Of a stretch of 64,000 nt of DNA, positions 31,499 to 41,819 are shown piece by piece. The notes beneath the pieces are model-generated. The model saw only the letters and a list, made by a program, of their open reading frames with translations. It was not told the origin of the DNA and made no database searches. Position 1 is the stretch's first letter. Each line of letters starts with the position of its first letter. Position numbers and translations under genes: made by a program. This DNA is from Aphrocallistes beatrix (Eukaryota > Porifera > Hexactinellida > Sceptrulophora > Aphrocallistidae): assembly GCA_963281255.1 (NCBI GenBank), contig OY725506.1:1407001-1471000 (forward strand). Direction: 5' to 3'.

Positions 31499-31984
31499 TT
31501 AATTCGAATTGATTGTAAAAGTATTTATTATGGATTTTTCTGTCAATTGTGATGCAACTTCTAACCTAAGTGTATTTGATAAATTTCGAGAATGAACAAT
31601 TTTATCATCAGAATGCTCCTCAGATAAGGAACCAGAAACTAGATATTCTACAACTATATAGTTATTAGGTTTAAGCTCAAATGTATCCTTTTTAATTGTG
31701 AAAGTATACTTGAGGCAGTTTTTGGATTTACATTCAGCTTTCGCTCTGAAAAAACAGTTATTATTTTTCCTACTATTCAACTTATTTATTATTTTGTATT
31801 TAAAACTAAGTACGCATATAACAATTCCTTCTAATTTGGAATTAAACAAGTTAGTCCAGTCTTTTGAAAATATGACTGAATCGCCCTTAATCTGGCAAAC
31901 CTTATTCCATTCATCTAAGGATTCTAAGCCAATTAAAAATTCGCCTCGATTTTCATAGCAAATTGATTCGTCTTCAACAATCAT
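31499..31984 (-). CDS. Transposon-type zinc-binding protein, 161 residues
   Basis: ATG at 31984. The central part reads FFRAKAECKSKNCLKYTFTI, then hydrophobic strands and HSRNLSNTLRLEVASQL. This Cys-x4-Cys / beta / H...R.L...R layout is common at the N-terminus of MULE-like and FLYWCH-containing transposon proteins. The catalytic transposase part is missing. It is placed upstream, on the same strand, of the OTU fragment at 30466-30759, so both could come from one decayed element. It could be a real short gene; no expression evidence can be read here. Confidence 0.4.
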   Translation of the reverse strand: MIVEDESICYENRGEFLIGLESLDEWNKVCQIKGDSVIFSKDWTNLFNSKLEGIVICVLSFKYKIINKLNSRKNNNCFFRAKAECKSKNCLKYTFTIKKDTFELKPNNYIVVEYLVSGSLSEEHSDDKIVHSRNLSNTLRLEVASQLTEKSIINTFTINSN

Positions 31985-32639
31985 TTCATTGACGACAGCA
32001 TCAGCTCCTAGTGTACAAACAATTCAGGACCTGCAGATATATTGGATATAACATTAGAATCTTGTGTTATTTCCAATATAGCTGCAGCTGGACTCAAATC
32101 AGTAGGCAGCGAGGTTGGTTGGAAAACAGAAGAATTACTCTTAATCAGTTCAGTAAGTGATAAATGGAAAGATGTTAATAAGTACAAATTATCTCGTGCT
32201 GATATTATAAAGGAAAACTATTTCTTCTTATTACTTTCAAAGATATTCACAAAAAACTGAGACAAGAATTCACTATCAAAATGCTAAGTCACCTTCGGAA
32301 ATTTGACACATTTGAGGCGTTTTATGAAATACCCAAATGCTCTTCTTTCCACTGGTATAATTATTTTTAACATAGAACGCATACTTTTTGAGATATGTGC
32401 GTTTCAGTGAGGATTTTGAATCCGTCGCTAAGATAACACTCGTTCAAACCTCATAATTCTAGCTTTCATTTACACTACAAAAAAAAGACTAGTATTATTA
32501 CATTTGTAATTGAATTATAGTTAAACAAATAGAAAGTGCTAAAACTAAAGGAAAACTCACTAAAACATTCGAGAATGGTAGATACAATTCACACTTAATT
32601 AAGTCTAAGCACAATAACTACGAAACATTGCTAAGAATA
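31985..32639. other. Intergenic DNA downstream of the SOD-repeat gene
   Basis: A weak open stretch at 32042-32260 starts with TTG and has no recognisable domain. Nothing else seen. Confidence 0.35.
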
Positions 32640-34760
32640 TTATGAAATGAAAATAATAGAAATGATGGTACCAATTAGGAGTGAGACAAGCGGTATAACG
32701 AGTCTATTCCCCGCGTTCAAGCACCTGGAAATGCAGGCCTGTGCGTCTGCATTATTTCCTGAACCGAACACCGTATTCACCGTCACAGTCATAGGCCCAG
32801 CATTATTGTCTGTACAGTTGATGCTTAGGAAGTTATTCGCTCCTACGCCAGAGCATCCCTCAATAGCGCTACTAATCCTTGAATTGAATTGTTCACAGTC
32901 TTGGACTGTGTAGGTAGCACTCATCTGCCCCTCTGCTCGAACGGCCGCACAGAACTGTCCAAGCACTCGGACCCTAACTCCGTCTGATGCTACTCCATAG
33001 GCACCCGCTAGTTCGAGGTTCGTGTCGACTACACTTCTCGTCATATTGTCCGTATCCTGTGCTAGGTTTTCACCCACCAAACATCTGCGTTGATTCACCC
33101 TCGTACATTCCGAAGCGTATTGGGCATTAGCGTCATCAATTAAGTATGGATTGTAGAAAGTCTGAGTACATTGGCCAGAATATTCTATGAATCGGTAGCT
33201 TCTTGTCATTGCTTTGGTGCAGTTGTCCGTTATAAGGACATCGCCAGATAGGAAATTGGGATTCGTAGCAACAGATCCTGTGGGAAGATAGGACGTCCCG
33301 GTCACAAGCTGTGTGAAGTGGATTCTACAATCCGCAACGTCTGAGAAGGTTCCGTATGCTCTGATCACAAACGCGTTATCAGTACGCCCTCCCAGATAAT
33401 AGCCAAAGTTCACACACCCTGTATTCCCTCCATTCACATAGTATAAAGTTCTTTCTGCAGCTGAGTATGGGCCGGAGAGTGGGAGAGTAGAAGTGTCGAT
33501 CGTTTCCATATTATTGGCAAGGATTTGAGTGAGAAAGTCCCCTAACGGCCCGACATCACGCGTTACTTGAGCACCAGCCGGTGTATTAGGGTTGGCGGGA
33601 AAAGGGTTGAACACTTCGGAAGAGGATACACACTCTGCATTTGCAATATAACCCCTCGCTTGTAGAGATAGCGTAGTGAGGCTCGCCCTATCTCCTGAAG
33701 TGGCTACTCGTGCGGCACTGAATGGATAGTACTGAGTGGCAGTGACAGTGAATCCATTCGGAATCGATCCTTGCAGGACAATCGGACTAACTTGTTCTAT
33801 AGCGGCACATGCGATGATCTCAGATCCTCCTCGAACGAAGGTAATGGACCTTCCTATTATAGAGTTTGAACCGTAGAGAGATATCCCGCTTACTTCAGCG
33901 AATAAATATTGGTTCCCAGATGCTTCTATGGTGAGGGGTCCGTGCTTCGTCGTCAGAGCATATTCAGGACAGGTGTTGGCCATGCTTGGATTACAATTAA
34001 CGACAGCACGCTGACTCGGATTGAAATTAGCTGCTCCTACTCGACTACAGCCGCCCCTACGACTTTCATATCCCGGCGGACTTACTTTTACGAACCATTC
34101 TAGAGCTGTCAAACTCCTGACAGTCCCGACCGTGTAGAGATTGGCGTATATCTGTGTAGACATGGAGGAACCTTGTTGTTGGAAGAAATAGATGTCTCCG
34201 CTGATTGCGCGTCCGTAGAAAGAAGCTTTTGCGGTGATTGATTCGCTGAGACTGGTTGTAGGCTCGATGCTGGCACAGACGTAGCCGGGTGTGCTATTTC
34301 CGTCTACCCGATGGATGAGAACAGACCTGTAGAGGATACCGTAGCGTCCATTTGTACTTAGGTTGTCGTCGATATACGTGAAAGTTCCGTTATCCAATCT
34401 CCCGAATTTGTTGTGCAAATCTCCTTCTTCACACGCGCTCCGATTATTCTGGTTACAGTATTGGCTATACAGATCCCCGAATGCTGCTCGTCTCCCGGTC
34501 GGGTCGTGATGCCCTCCTATTGATCCGCATCTCGTCGTTGGAAGCAGGCGGTAATCCACTGGATATTCGTGGATGTGGTATGGGAGCGTGGAGGAGAAAG
34601 GAAGGTTAGAGAACACGGTTCGAATTTGAACCGATCCATTTCCGAGAAGAGTAAAATAAATGCTCCCTTCAACACCACCCATGTCAAACCTGGCTACTCC
34701 ATTTTGTGCTTGTACGACGTAGATAACGAATAAGACGAATAAAGCACTGAGCTTGTACAT
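32640..34760 (-). CDS. Extracellular SOD-repeat protein, GPI-anchored (706 aa)
   Basis: The start at 34760 gives a clear signal peptide (MYKLSALFVLFVIYVVQAQ); the frame is open 63 codons further upstream but without a supporting ATG. Domain 1 (about 20-168) is Cu/Zn-SOD-like and keeps the copper ligands: H62 and H64 (HIH), H84 (GGHHDP) and H150 (VLIHRVDG). The positions of two zinc ligands (H71 and H80 of classical enzymes) are Ala and Glu here, so it looks Cu-only. Two to three further SOD-like domains follow (about 175-310, 320-470, 480-680), rich in Cys but lacking copper His, for example GAANFNP for GAHFNP. The last 22 residues are hydrophobic, as for GPI attachment. This matches the animal Cu-only SOD-repeat class. 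Domain 1 may dismutate superoxide or bind copper at the cell surface. No introns. Confidence 0.85.
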   Translation of the reverse strand: MYKLSALFVLFVIYVVQAQNGVARFDMGGVEGSIYFTLLGNGSVQIRTVFSNLPFSSTLPYHIHEYPVDYRLLPTTRCGSIGGHHDPTGRRAAFGDLYSQYCNQNNRSACEEGDLHNKFGRLDNGTFTYIDDNLSTNGRYGILYRSVLIHRVDGNSTPGYVCASIEPTTSLSESITAKASFYGRAISGDIYFFQQQGSSMSTQIYANLYTVGTVRSLTALEWFVKVSPPGYESRRGGCSRVGAANFNPSQRAVVNCNPSMANTCPEYALTTKHGPLTIEASGNQYLFAEVSGISLYGSNSIIGRSITFVRGGSEIIACAAIEQVSPIVLQGSIPNGFTVTATQYYPFSAARVATSGDRASLTTLSLQARGYIANAECVSSSEVFNPFPANPNTPAGAQVTRDVGPLGDFLTQILANNMETIDTSTLPLSGPYSAAERTLYYVNGGNTGCVNFGYYLGGRTDNAFVIRAYGTFSDVADCRIHFTQLVTGTSYLPTGSVATNPNFLSGDVLITDNCTKAMTRSYRFIEYSGQCTQTFYNPYLIDDANAQYASECTRVNQRRCLVGENLAQDTDNMTRSVVDTNLELAGAYGVASDGVRVRVLGQFCAAVRAEGQMSATYTVQDCEQFNSRISSAIEGCSGVGANNFLSINCTDNNAGPMTVTVNTVFGSGNNADAQACISRCLNAGNRLVIPLVSLLIGTIISIIFIS

Positions 34761-35104
34761 AGTGAATTTTCCTTGATTATATAAAATAGCAGGATATGTA
34801 GTCGAGTTGATACTATTAGTTACCAAATAGCAAATAACAAAACTGAATAGTAGCGAAAGTAAACTCAAAGCAAGGATAAAATTCGCCGATGCAATGGAAG
34901 AAGCAAATATTTCTTTAAATAATGGAGCCGAGAGTAACCACCCCAACACAAAGCTGGAAATAGAGTTCTCACTTTAGAATAGGGTCATTTTGTCACAATT
35001 AAACAACACCATTGTAGATCAATGGTTCCTAAATGGGGGGAGGGGGGGGATTCCTCACATTATTAACTATATCTTATTAATCAAAGAATAATATAATAGA
35101 CAGG
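34761..35104. other. 5' flank of the SOD-repeat gene
   Basis: Non-coding. Contains a short G run near 35035-35050. No promoter element assigned. Confidence 0.4.
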
Positions 35105-35424
35105 CTATTGCTTCTTCCGGGGTTGAGCACATCTTCCTCTGAACCTCTGCGTGTGGTATTTGAGTTGGTAGGGACTTGTATATTCGATGTGACAGTATTG
35201 ACAAGTATGGAGCTTTTTACGAGGCAGCTTTGCACAGGAGCCCTTAGACATACCAATATGTTTGTTTAGAATTATAACATTGTATCCCATTCCCTTCCCA
35301 CAGTCAGGGCAATAGTACGGTCCAGCTCCCTTCTGCTCTTCAATAGATTGGCGAGGATTCTCTTTTATTTTCTCTTGTTTTTTTGGGCTTAGGCAAGAAG
35401 GTTGAACAGGGTCTGCTTCTGGTC
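35105..35424 (-). CDS. Zinc-finger gene, alternative 3' exon (distal)
   Basis: Terminal exon paralogous to 37640-37998. A T-rich tract and ACAG acceptor lie just upstream (35425-35426). Splicing from the donor at 38830 keeps frame (A|GA, Arg). It encodes 105 residues: a proline/lysine stretch (SPKKQEKIKENPRQSIEEQ), a C2HC finger (CPDC...H...C) and a second one (CQYC...H...C), ending in a basic tail. If used, the protein would be 241 residues. Whether it is alternative, mutually exclusive or dead cannot be told from DNA, but it has no stop or frameshift. Confidence 0.65.
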
Positions 35425-35939
35425 CTGTAAAATCTACATAGAGATTGTGTGAGAATAGAATTAGATGGATTCTATTTAGTGTGTGAAATTTTGATAATTA
35501 ATAATATGGTATTGGTAGACCTTCCGCGGGTTTGCGGTTCTCGAACTAATCCTTTAACTATTTTAATTATTTGAAGAAATTATATACGTAGTATAAACGT
35601 CTGCATCCACACTTTACAGAAAATGCCTAGATGCTGTTGTTTTTACAATTCTATTCATTAATAACTAAATTCAGGTAGGTTTAAGCGATCCTTGAAGCAG
35701 ATTATTCAGAATTCATTATTACACATGAGAAGCGGGTGATTGCATAAATTTCCTCAAAATCCCTGGATTCAAAGTAGAATCCCGGATGGTGGGCAAGTAG
35801 GTGCACCATGCGGCTTATCAGGATTCCTACTTACGTTGTTAAACCATGAATACAACTGTGTAAAATTAAGAATGGTTAAAAGGTGGCAATGGAATAATCA
35901 TCATCTGTGATGAATAAGTGCTGACAGATATCTCCAGCT

Positions 35940-36040
35940 TCAGAAAGCCAAACTAATCAATATTTGGCGCCCGTTGGGCATTTCGGACTGACAAATAGTA
36001 TTTGCTAGCTGTGCTACTCAAGTGTGCAAAGCGCTTGTCA
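35940..36040. repeat. Possible decayed Helitron 3' end
   Basis: Contains TTTGGCGCCCGTTGGGC and AAAGCGCTTG, similar to but strongly diverged from the family 3' module. Tentative. Confidence 0.3.
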
Positions 36041-36106
36041 TTGTAAAATGACGTGGCCTATTTCACCATTACATATTCGTTTTGTTTGTAATAATATATG
36101 GGATAA

Positions 36107-36285
36107 TCTTATATATTAAAACTCTAGGATTTTTTGTTTGTTTGTTTGTTTGTTTGTCCGAATTGATTGAAGAATTGGCAAGTCGTAGAGATACGAAAAT
36201 TGGCATGTAAGTGTCAAATGATGAATCTAGGATTAAGTTCGAAGATCTAAGCGAAATGTTCGCACCTCGCTGAGATAGGTGACAA
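36107..36285 (+). mobile_element. Helitron family B, 5' fragment
   Basis: Starts TCTTATATATTAAAACTC, then the (TTTG)n run and GTCCGAATTGATTGAAGAAT. It breaks after about 180 bp. Confidence 0.75.
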
Positions 36286-36412
36286 AATGTGCTGACCAAT
36301 AAATTCGATTATTTTATAATGCAAATACATTGGAATAAAATGATAGTGACTTATGCATACAATCAAAAGGACTATTTGTGATTGAAATTCATTGGTTTAT
36401 GTGAGAACCAAA

Positions 36413-36566
36413 AAATAATTATAAAATAATTATATAATAATTATATAATAATTATAAAATAATTATAAAATAATTATAAAATAATTATAAAATAATTATA
36501 AAATAATTATATAATAATTATATAATAATTATAAAATAATTATATAATAATTATAAAATAATTATA
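36413..36566. repeat. 11-bp AT tandem repeat
   Basis: About 14 copies of AATTATAAAAT / AATTATATAAT, ending exactly at the start of the Helitron at 36567. Confidence 0.9.
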
Positions 36567-37280
36567 TCTTATATATTAAAACGCTAGGATTTGTTTGTTT
36601 GTTTGTTTGTCCGAATTGATTGAAGAATTGGCAAGTCGTAGAGATATGAAAATTGGCATGTAGGTGTCAAATGATATGACTACGATTAAGTTCTAAGATC
36701 TAAGCGAAATTTTCACACCTCTGCAAAAAAATGGGAAACCATTTTTCACACCTTTTCTATACAAAATTAATGACTACACTATCACAATGGAAATTATTGT
36801 ACGACACTCCAATAGATCGTCATTATTAATAATACTTCAAAGCTACAACTTATGTTTAATATCTTAAATGTATTATAGTGTATAGAAATTAAAAAAATTA
36901 TGTGGATATTTTCACACCTATATATACATATTTTCAAACCATTTGATGAATTTTGAAAATAATGCTAAAGACTAGCTTCCAACGGTTGATATGGGGTTTT
37001 CAGGGGTGCAGATTTAGAATATCATATTTTCGAGTAGATTTGATAATTAATTTGTTTACTTTTGTTCACGATAGATACATAAAGTAAACAAATTAAAAAA
37101 ATAGACTAGATATTTTCGGATCGATATGAGAAATTTTTTGCTAACTTTGTTTAAAATATTTTTATGAAGTAAAAAAATCCCAGAATAGGTTAGATTGAGT
37201 ATCTCTAGGCGCCCGCTGGGCGACTCTGCGGACACGGAGTGTCCGCAAGCCGCGCAGCGCAAGCAAGCGAAGCGCGCTTG
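36567..37280 (+). mobile_element. Complete Helitron family B, 714 bp
   Basis: 5' end TCTTATATATTAAAACGC. The 3' end has stem TGCGGACAC / GTGTCCGCA, the second hairpin and terminus GCGCGCTTG followed by T. It shares the 3' module with family A but not the body. It lies in the stretch between the two alternative zinc-finger exons. Confidence 0.8.
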
Positions 37281-37289
37281 TATTATTGT

Positions 37290-37370
37290 ATTAGCATAAG
37301 CACCTAGAGGTGACTTATGCAGACACGAAGTGTTCGCTAGCCGCGCAGCGGAAGCAAGCGAACCGCGCTT
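37290..37370 (+). mobile_element. Helitron 3' end, solo
   Basis: 80 bp with a diverged hairpin (GCAGACAC / GTGTTCGC), GCCGCGCAGCGGAAGCAAGC and terminus CGCGCTTG. It follows directly after the complete B copy. Confidence 0.65.
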
Positions 37371-37402
37371 GTAATAATTATGTGGTGAATCATGGCTTAC
37401 TA

Positions 37403-37515
37403 CAGGTATCCCTCGCCGTTCGTGGGGGTTACGTTCCTGAGAATTGTCGCGAATGGCAAAATCGCGAACGGCAAGACGTTAGTTCAATGAGAATAGTGGG
37501 GTTACGTTCCTAGAT
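37403..37515. mobile_element. Tigger-like MITE fragment
   Basis: Starts TACAGGTATCCCTCGCCGTT and includes GGGGGTTACGTTCCTGAGA and TCGCGAATGGCAAAATCGCG, the familiar terminal pattern of pogo/Tigger miniatures. The other end is missing. Confidence 0.6.
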
Positions 37516-37639
37516 TATAAAAATGACGCTAGATACTGTTTGCTAAATACGTTATTGATTCAATAGTTGAGCTGTAATACTGATACAAACACTGGCACAA
37601 TTTATTTGTGGTCCATTTTAATGCTTCTCACTCGTATTT

Positions 37640-37998
37640 CTACGAAATGTTTTCTTTTCTACAATTGTAAAACCAACTTTTAAACGTTCTTTTGGTCAGA
37701 TGTTTCTTCCGCGCGTGGCCACACTTTCCTCTGAACTTCTGGGTGTGCTGCTTGAGGGACAAGGTTGTGGTGTATTGGATGTGGCAGTGCTCACAAGTAT
37801 GGAGCTTTTTACGAGGCAGCTCTACACAGGATCCCTTATACAGACCCATATGGCTTTTTAGAATTATAATATCGAATCCCATTCCCTTCCCACAGTCAGG
37901 GCAATAGTACGGCCCAGCTCCCTGCTCTTCAATAGATTGGCGAGGATTCTCTTTCATTTTTTCTTGTTTCTTTGGGCTTGGACAGGTTTGAACAGGAT
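37640..37998 (-). CDS. Zinc-finger gene, 3' exon (proximal)
   Basis: Terminal coding exon after acceptor TTGTTGCAG (AG at 37999-38000). It joins in frame to the exon ending at 38831 (A|AT, Asn), giving ...VDQ-N-PVQTCPSPKK. It encodes 118 residues with two C2HC-type fingers (CPDCGKG...H...C and CEHCHIQ...H...C) and a Lys/Arg-rich tail. The spliced protein would be 254 residues. The open frame continuing upstream to 38131 is intron sequence. Role probably nucleic-acid or protein binding; no orthologue recognised. Confidence 0.75.
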
Positions 37999-38830
37999 CT
38001 GCAACAACTATATAGAAAATATGTGAGTACGGATTTGAGGCTCTTCCATCACTCGAATATTCGTGACTATCAGTACATATATTACGTCCTATTCCACTCT
38101 TATCGCAATTTACGAGCAACTCGATTAACATCTACTCATGAAAACTGTATGATCAATAAGTAGATTAGAATCTACTATCGAAGTGAGGACTAGGATAATC
38201 AGGTAGAATAAGCTCGACACAAAACCTTGAGAAATAATACGAATACTAATCAGGGTTGGCAGGTTTTGTCCATGTGGTAAAAACCGGTAAAAACCGTCCT
38301 GTCCAAAACCTCCTGACTAGACAAAACTGGTCAAAACGTCAAAACCTAAATATAATACTAATGCATGTTACTTCTTACTTGTATATTTTAACAAGTTTAT
38401 AAATATGCTGAATACATAATTGTTGGAGAATATTTGTAAAAAGAAAACTAAGACTATACATTGATGTTTAATTAACCTATATTTAATTATACCCCATTAG
38501 AAAAAATTATGTACGTATACTTTATTGTAAACCAGTGTCAAAGGATATAACCAACTCAAAATAAGATATTTGACAACTTTTATACGTTTTCAGTTTCTTA
38601 TTTTCAAGGATATAGTATTGACCAGTTTTGACCGGTAAAAACCGGGTTTTTCCCACTGTCCGTCCAAACCAGATTTGGACAGGACAAAACCCAACCCTGA
38701 TACTAATAGATGTATATTTCGATTGATTGATTATTGATGAACAGCCTCTAGAAATATGTGATTTCTAAAGTGATTTCTAAACAAATGAGAACGCTACAGT
38801 TAGCATTAGCGCGAGAAAGTTCCTACTTAC
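37999..38830 (-). other. Intron of the zinc-finger gene
   Basis: 832-bp intron with donor GTAAGTAGG and a T-rich acceptor ending GTTGTTGCAG. It contains the hAT MITE at 38251-38699. It is the only well-supported intron within a coding region in this window. Confidence 0.7.
38251..38699. mobile_element. hAT MITE, 449 bp, in intron
   Basis: Ends CAGGGTTGGCAGGTTTTGTC and CAGGGTTGGGTTTTGTCC (minus strand), flanked by the perfect 8-bp duplication ATACTAAT (38243-38250 and 38700-38707). It has internal TTTTGACCGGTAAAAACC-type palindromes. No coding capacity. Confidence 0.9.
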
Positions 38831-39236
38831 TCTGATCAACAACAATATCCGAATTTAGAACAGACTCATCAGCTGGTGCAAGATGCGACACCATCTCTTT
38901 CCTAGTCTGAGTGTGAACAGAACATCCTCCTTCCTGAGTACCTCCCTCCATGTGAGGGTACTGATTCTCTTCTGCGTGAGTGTCTTCCCTCTCTGTGTAC
39001 TGATTCTCTTCTAACTTGAAATAATCGTAGAAGAGCCTCCTACGCTCTGGGGGGAACGTTTCTGGACAGATGCCATGTTCCTCCCTGAAGTGCTGGATCA
39101 TGTCTTCGACCGTGTAGAGCAGCACTCCCATACACCTCATACAGTCGAATGCAACTCTGACCTTCTCAGGATCCTCGTGTTTCCGCTTACGATTACGAAC
39201 TGAAGGGTTAGACCGGCTGCTGCAAGGCTCAGACAT
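38831..39236 (-). CDS. Zinc-finger gene, first coding exon
   Basis: ATG at 39236; 135 codons plus one base up to the donor CAGA|GTAAGT. Basic N-terminus (NRKRKHEDPEK) and one C2H2 finger, CMRCMGV...MIQHFREEH. The rest is acidic and rich in Glu-Asn-Gln-Tyr repeats (EENQY twice), with a Ser/His-rich end. It can join to 37640-37998 or to 35105-35424, both in phase. Without splicing the frame would stop two codons after the donor, which supports splicing. Confidence 0.75.
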
Positions 39237-40022
39237 AAGTGACCGGGAACTACGTAATAGAATAAACAGCCAATCAATAAACCATTCACAATTCTAGTAC
39301 TGTGAATACTATTAGACATTCATTATAGATAGTTTGGTCGAAGCATATTTACGCTTCAAACTTTTGATTCATTTTCAAATGAAGTGACATTAAGTGGCAC
39401 AAGCTTATAATTTTGAACATTGCGAACACCCGAGTAATGTATTTCTAAACAAATAATTTATAATATGCTCATCAAAATATCATCTGTGAGGGGCTTTTTC
39501 GCCAATAATTTGTCTGAAATCTGTTACGGGTAAACTTAGATTTTTGCTGTGTCATCATAACGCCATCATGATGAAGTAAGATAGCTATACTGAACATTTC
39601 ATAAGTTTGATTTATTCAACTTTTAAATATTCAATTATGTGATAATGAGTCTCGATGACGAGTTTGAATTTTTAAACTGCAAAGTCAGTGGGACAATGTT
39701 CCATTGGATATGGCATCGAAAATTGAAGAAGGTTCAAATCTACATACATAATTAAACCTCGCAAAGTATTCCAATTCTAGTCCCGTAAACTCTTGTTAAG
39801 AGAGGAATTGAGGACGGCCAGACACCAACATTCATTTAGCAGTGGTTATTATAGCTATGCTGAAAGATCATAGTTCTATGCTTCTCCTTTCAAGTACTCT
39901 AGAGTGGAACCATTCTATGCATTTAGACATAATAATCAGTATTTAAATTCAACTAAAGCAACACGAAACATTAAAATCAGCATCCACATGACACAGGATG
40001 GTGATTAATATGTTACATTCTA
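39237..40022. other. Intergenic DNA
   Basis: Between the zinc-finger and kelch genes. No gene or repeat end recognised. Confidence 0.4.
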
Positions 40023-41270
40023 CTAAGCTTCATCCATACAAGACAGATAGAACTGGTGGACTTGGTCTGCGAGTTTTCTTGGTACGCCACAAGACATGAG
40101 CTGGAATAGAGAGAGTTTGAAAAAGTTTTCATTCTGCCATATTTTGATCTTCTCCCAACAAAGTTCTATGAGCGGTGGGACATCTAGCCAGATGATAAAG
40201 GTCTGCACGTTCCTTTCATCATCTTCAAGATTTTGTCGCCCTCCGTGCAGAAGAACTTTTCCATTCCCATCTACAGAAATAGCGAAAAAGTCAATAGGTA
40301 GAGGGAGAGTGCATTTCTGAATTAGATTCCATCTCATCTCGGGAAGGTCGATATACCAGAGTCCCTTGTCCTGAACAAGATCTCCTCCAAAATATCCAGT
40401 AGGCAGGAACTGAGATCCTCCGAACACGTACAGCCTATCCTTAAATATCACGCTACCGAACCCTCTCCGCGGGGCTGGGTATCCATGGAGAGGACAGGGT
40501 TCCACACTCATCAGCTCCCATTTCTCTGACAAGAAAGAGAACTTATACATACGAGACATGTCAAAGCAAGTTCGAAAGTTCGAACCACCGATAATGAACC
40601 AGTTCTGCTCCCACACGAAACTCTCCTGGCGGTAGCGAGGAGTCACGCAGCTCTTGTCCTTGGGTAGAATACTCCAAGTGCTATTAGAGAAATCAAATTT
40701 GTACACATTTAATTGATATGCATGTCCATTCGTTCCACAGCACAGGTACAAGCAGTCGTTGAGTTCTGAGTAGACCAGGCTGTTCCCATAGCCTGGTGGA
40801 GGGCAAAACTTCTCATTTCCCATAGATTTGATTTCAGAAAAGGATAGAGCAGCCAAATCCAAAGTAAGTAACTTGTCCGAATTGGCTGTTCCGAATGGCA
40901 CACCAGACCCACCGAATTGAAATACTTTTCCTTTTGCTACGACAGAAGCGCAGGAGAGGTTCTCCTGAGGAACTGGGGAGGACATCTCCACCTGATCCCA
41001 GTGGTGCATGAGGGGGTAGTAGCGCCACACGTCTGTCAGAATGCCTCCGTCCTGACCGCGGTAGCCTCCGATGACGTAGAAGACGCCCGTGTGGAAGAAC
41101 GCCCGGTGTCCGCTCCTGGCGAGAGGGAGCAGCTCTCCTTCATCGCATCTCTCGATCTCCTCTGTGATCGCTTTGGACTGCACGATTAAGCCAGGACAGC
41201 TGCCAGGTTTCAGACATTTCTCTGCGTCTTTCCTACGGAAGATTGGCTCTAATTTGACAAATTTTAACAT
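40023..41270 (-). CDS. Kelch-repeat protein, KLHDC10-like (415 aa)
   Basis: Single-exon 415-residue protein. After a short N-terminus come six kelch-type beta-propeller blades (about 50-365): GHRAFFHTGVFYVIGGYRG, VVAKGKVFQFGGSG, ENDCLYLCCG-like, WFIIGGSN, FKDRLYVFGGSQF and GKVLLHGGRQN. The tail (SLFQLMSCGVPRKLADQVHQ) resembles the C-terminal elongin/cullin-2-binding region of KLHDC proteins, but the BC box is not canonical. In other animals KLHDC10 (fly Slim) is a CUL2 ubiquitin-ligase substrate receptor that reads C-terminal degrons and also regulates ASK1. Orthology is inferred from length and layout; other kelch proteins remain possible. Confidence 0.7.
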   Translation of the reverse strand: MLKFVKLEPIFRRKDAEKCLKPGSCPGLIVQSKAITEEIERCDEGELLPLARSGHRAFFHTGVFYVIGGYRGQDGGILTDVWRYYPLMHHWDQVEMSSPVPQENLSCASVVAKGKVFQFGGSGVPFGTANSDKLLTLDLAALSFSEIKSMGNEKFCPPPGYGNSLVYSELNDCLYLCCGTNGHAYQLNVYKFDFSNSTWSILPKDKSCVTPRYRQESFVWEQNWFIIGGSNFRTCFDMSRMYKFSFLSEKWELMSVEPCPLHGYPAPRRGFGSVIFKDRLYVFGGSQFLPTGYFGGDLVQDKGLWYIDLPEMRWNLIQKCTLPLPIDFFAISVDGNGKVLLHGGRQNLEDDERNVQTFIIWLDVPPLIELCWEKIKIWQNENFFKLSLFQLMSCGVPRKLADQVHQFYLSCMDEA

Positions 41271-41442
41271 CCAAAATGCTAGAGCATGAGGTATTAATTA
41301 TCAAACAGTGGCAGAGAATAAAGATAGAGATATTAGTCACTGGTTTAGTGCGGTACCTTATATAGATACTTGATTTGCTAGATGTGTCACTTAGAAGAGG
41401 AAATCTGCCGACTTCCATGTCTAAAGTTTCGGTTTCGGATTA

Positions 41443-41600
41443 AACTTATATTTTAAAATGCTTAGGATTTGTTTGTTTGTCCGAATTGATTTAAGAACTG
41501 GCAAGTCGTAGAGCTATGAGAGTTGGTATGTAGGTGTCAAATGGTGAGCATATTAGTAAACTCATATATCTAATTCTATGCGAAATTAAACAGAAAGAAT
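41443..41600 (+). mobile_element. Helitron family B, decayed 5' fragment
   Basis: TTATATTTTAAAATGCTTAG, then GTTTGTTTGTCCGAATTGAT, matching the B family start. It breaks before the body. Confidence 0.65.
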
Positions 41601-41819
41601 AAACACCCCTCTGGAAAAAAAGACAAGTTGAGCGCGCGACATGTCGATCGGCATCCGATTTTCTCAAAGCGCGAGTTAATGTAACCTAGCTTTCTACCGG
41701 AGCACATCAGATAAATATTACAAAATATCCAAAAGTCCAGCACTAAATCTAAATAAAATATCACACACACGGAAACAAAGCAGACCCGAATCAAGACTCT
41801 CTACACTCACGAGCAGGAA

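Noticed and set aside
34761-34949. 63-codon N-terminal extension of the SOD-repeat protein
   Set aside because: No ATG at its start; the ATG at 34760 is followed at once by a good signal peptide.
37999-38131. Upstream extension of the proximal zinc-finger exon (MLIELLVNC...)
   Set aside because: It lies before a good splice acceptor and has no counterpart in the distal exon; it is intron.
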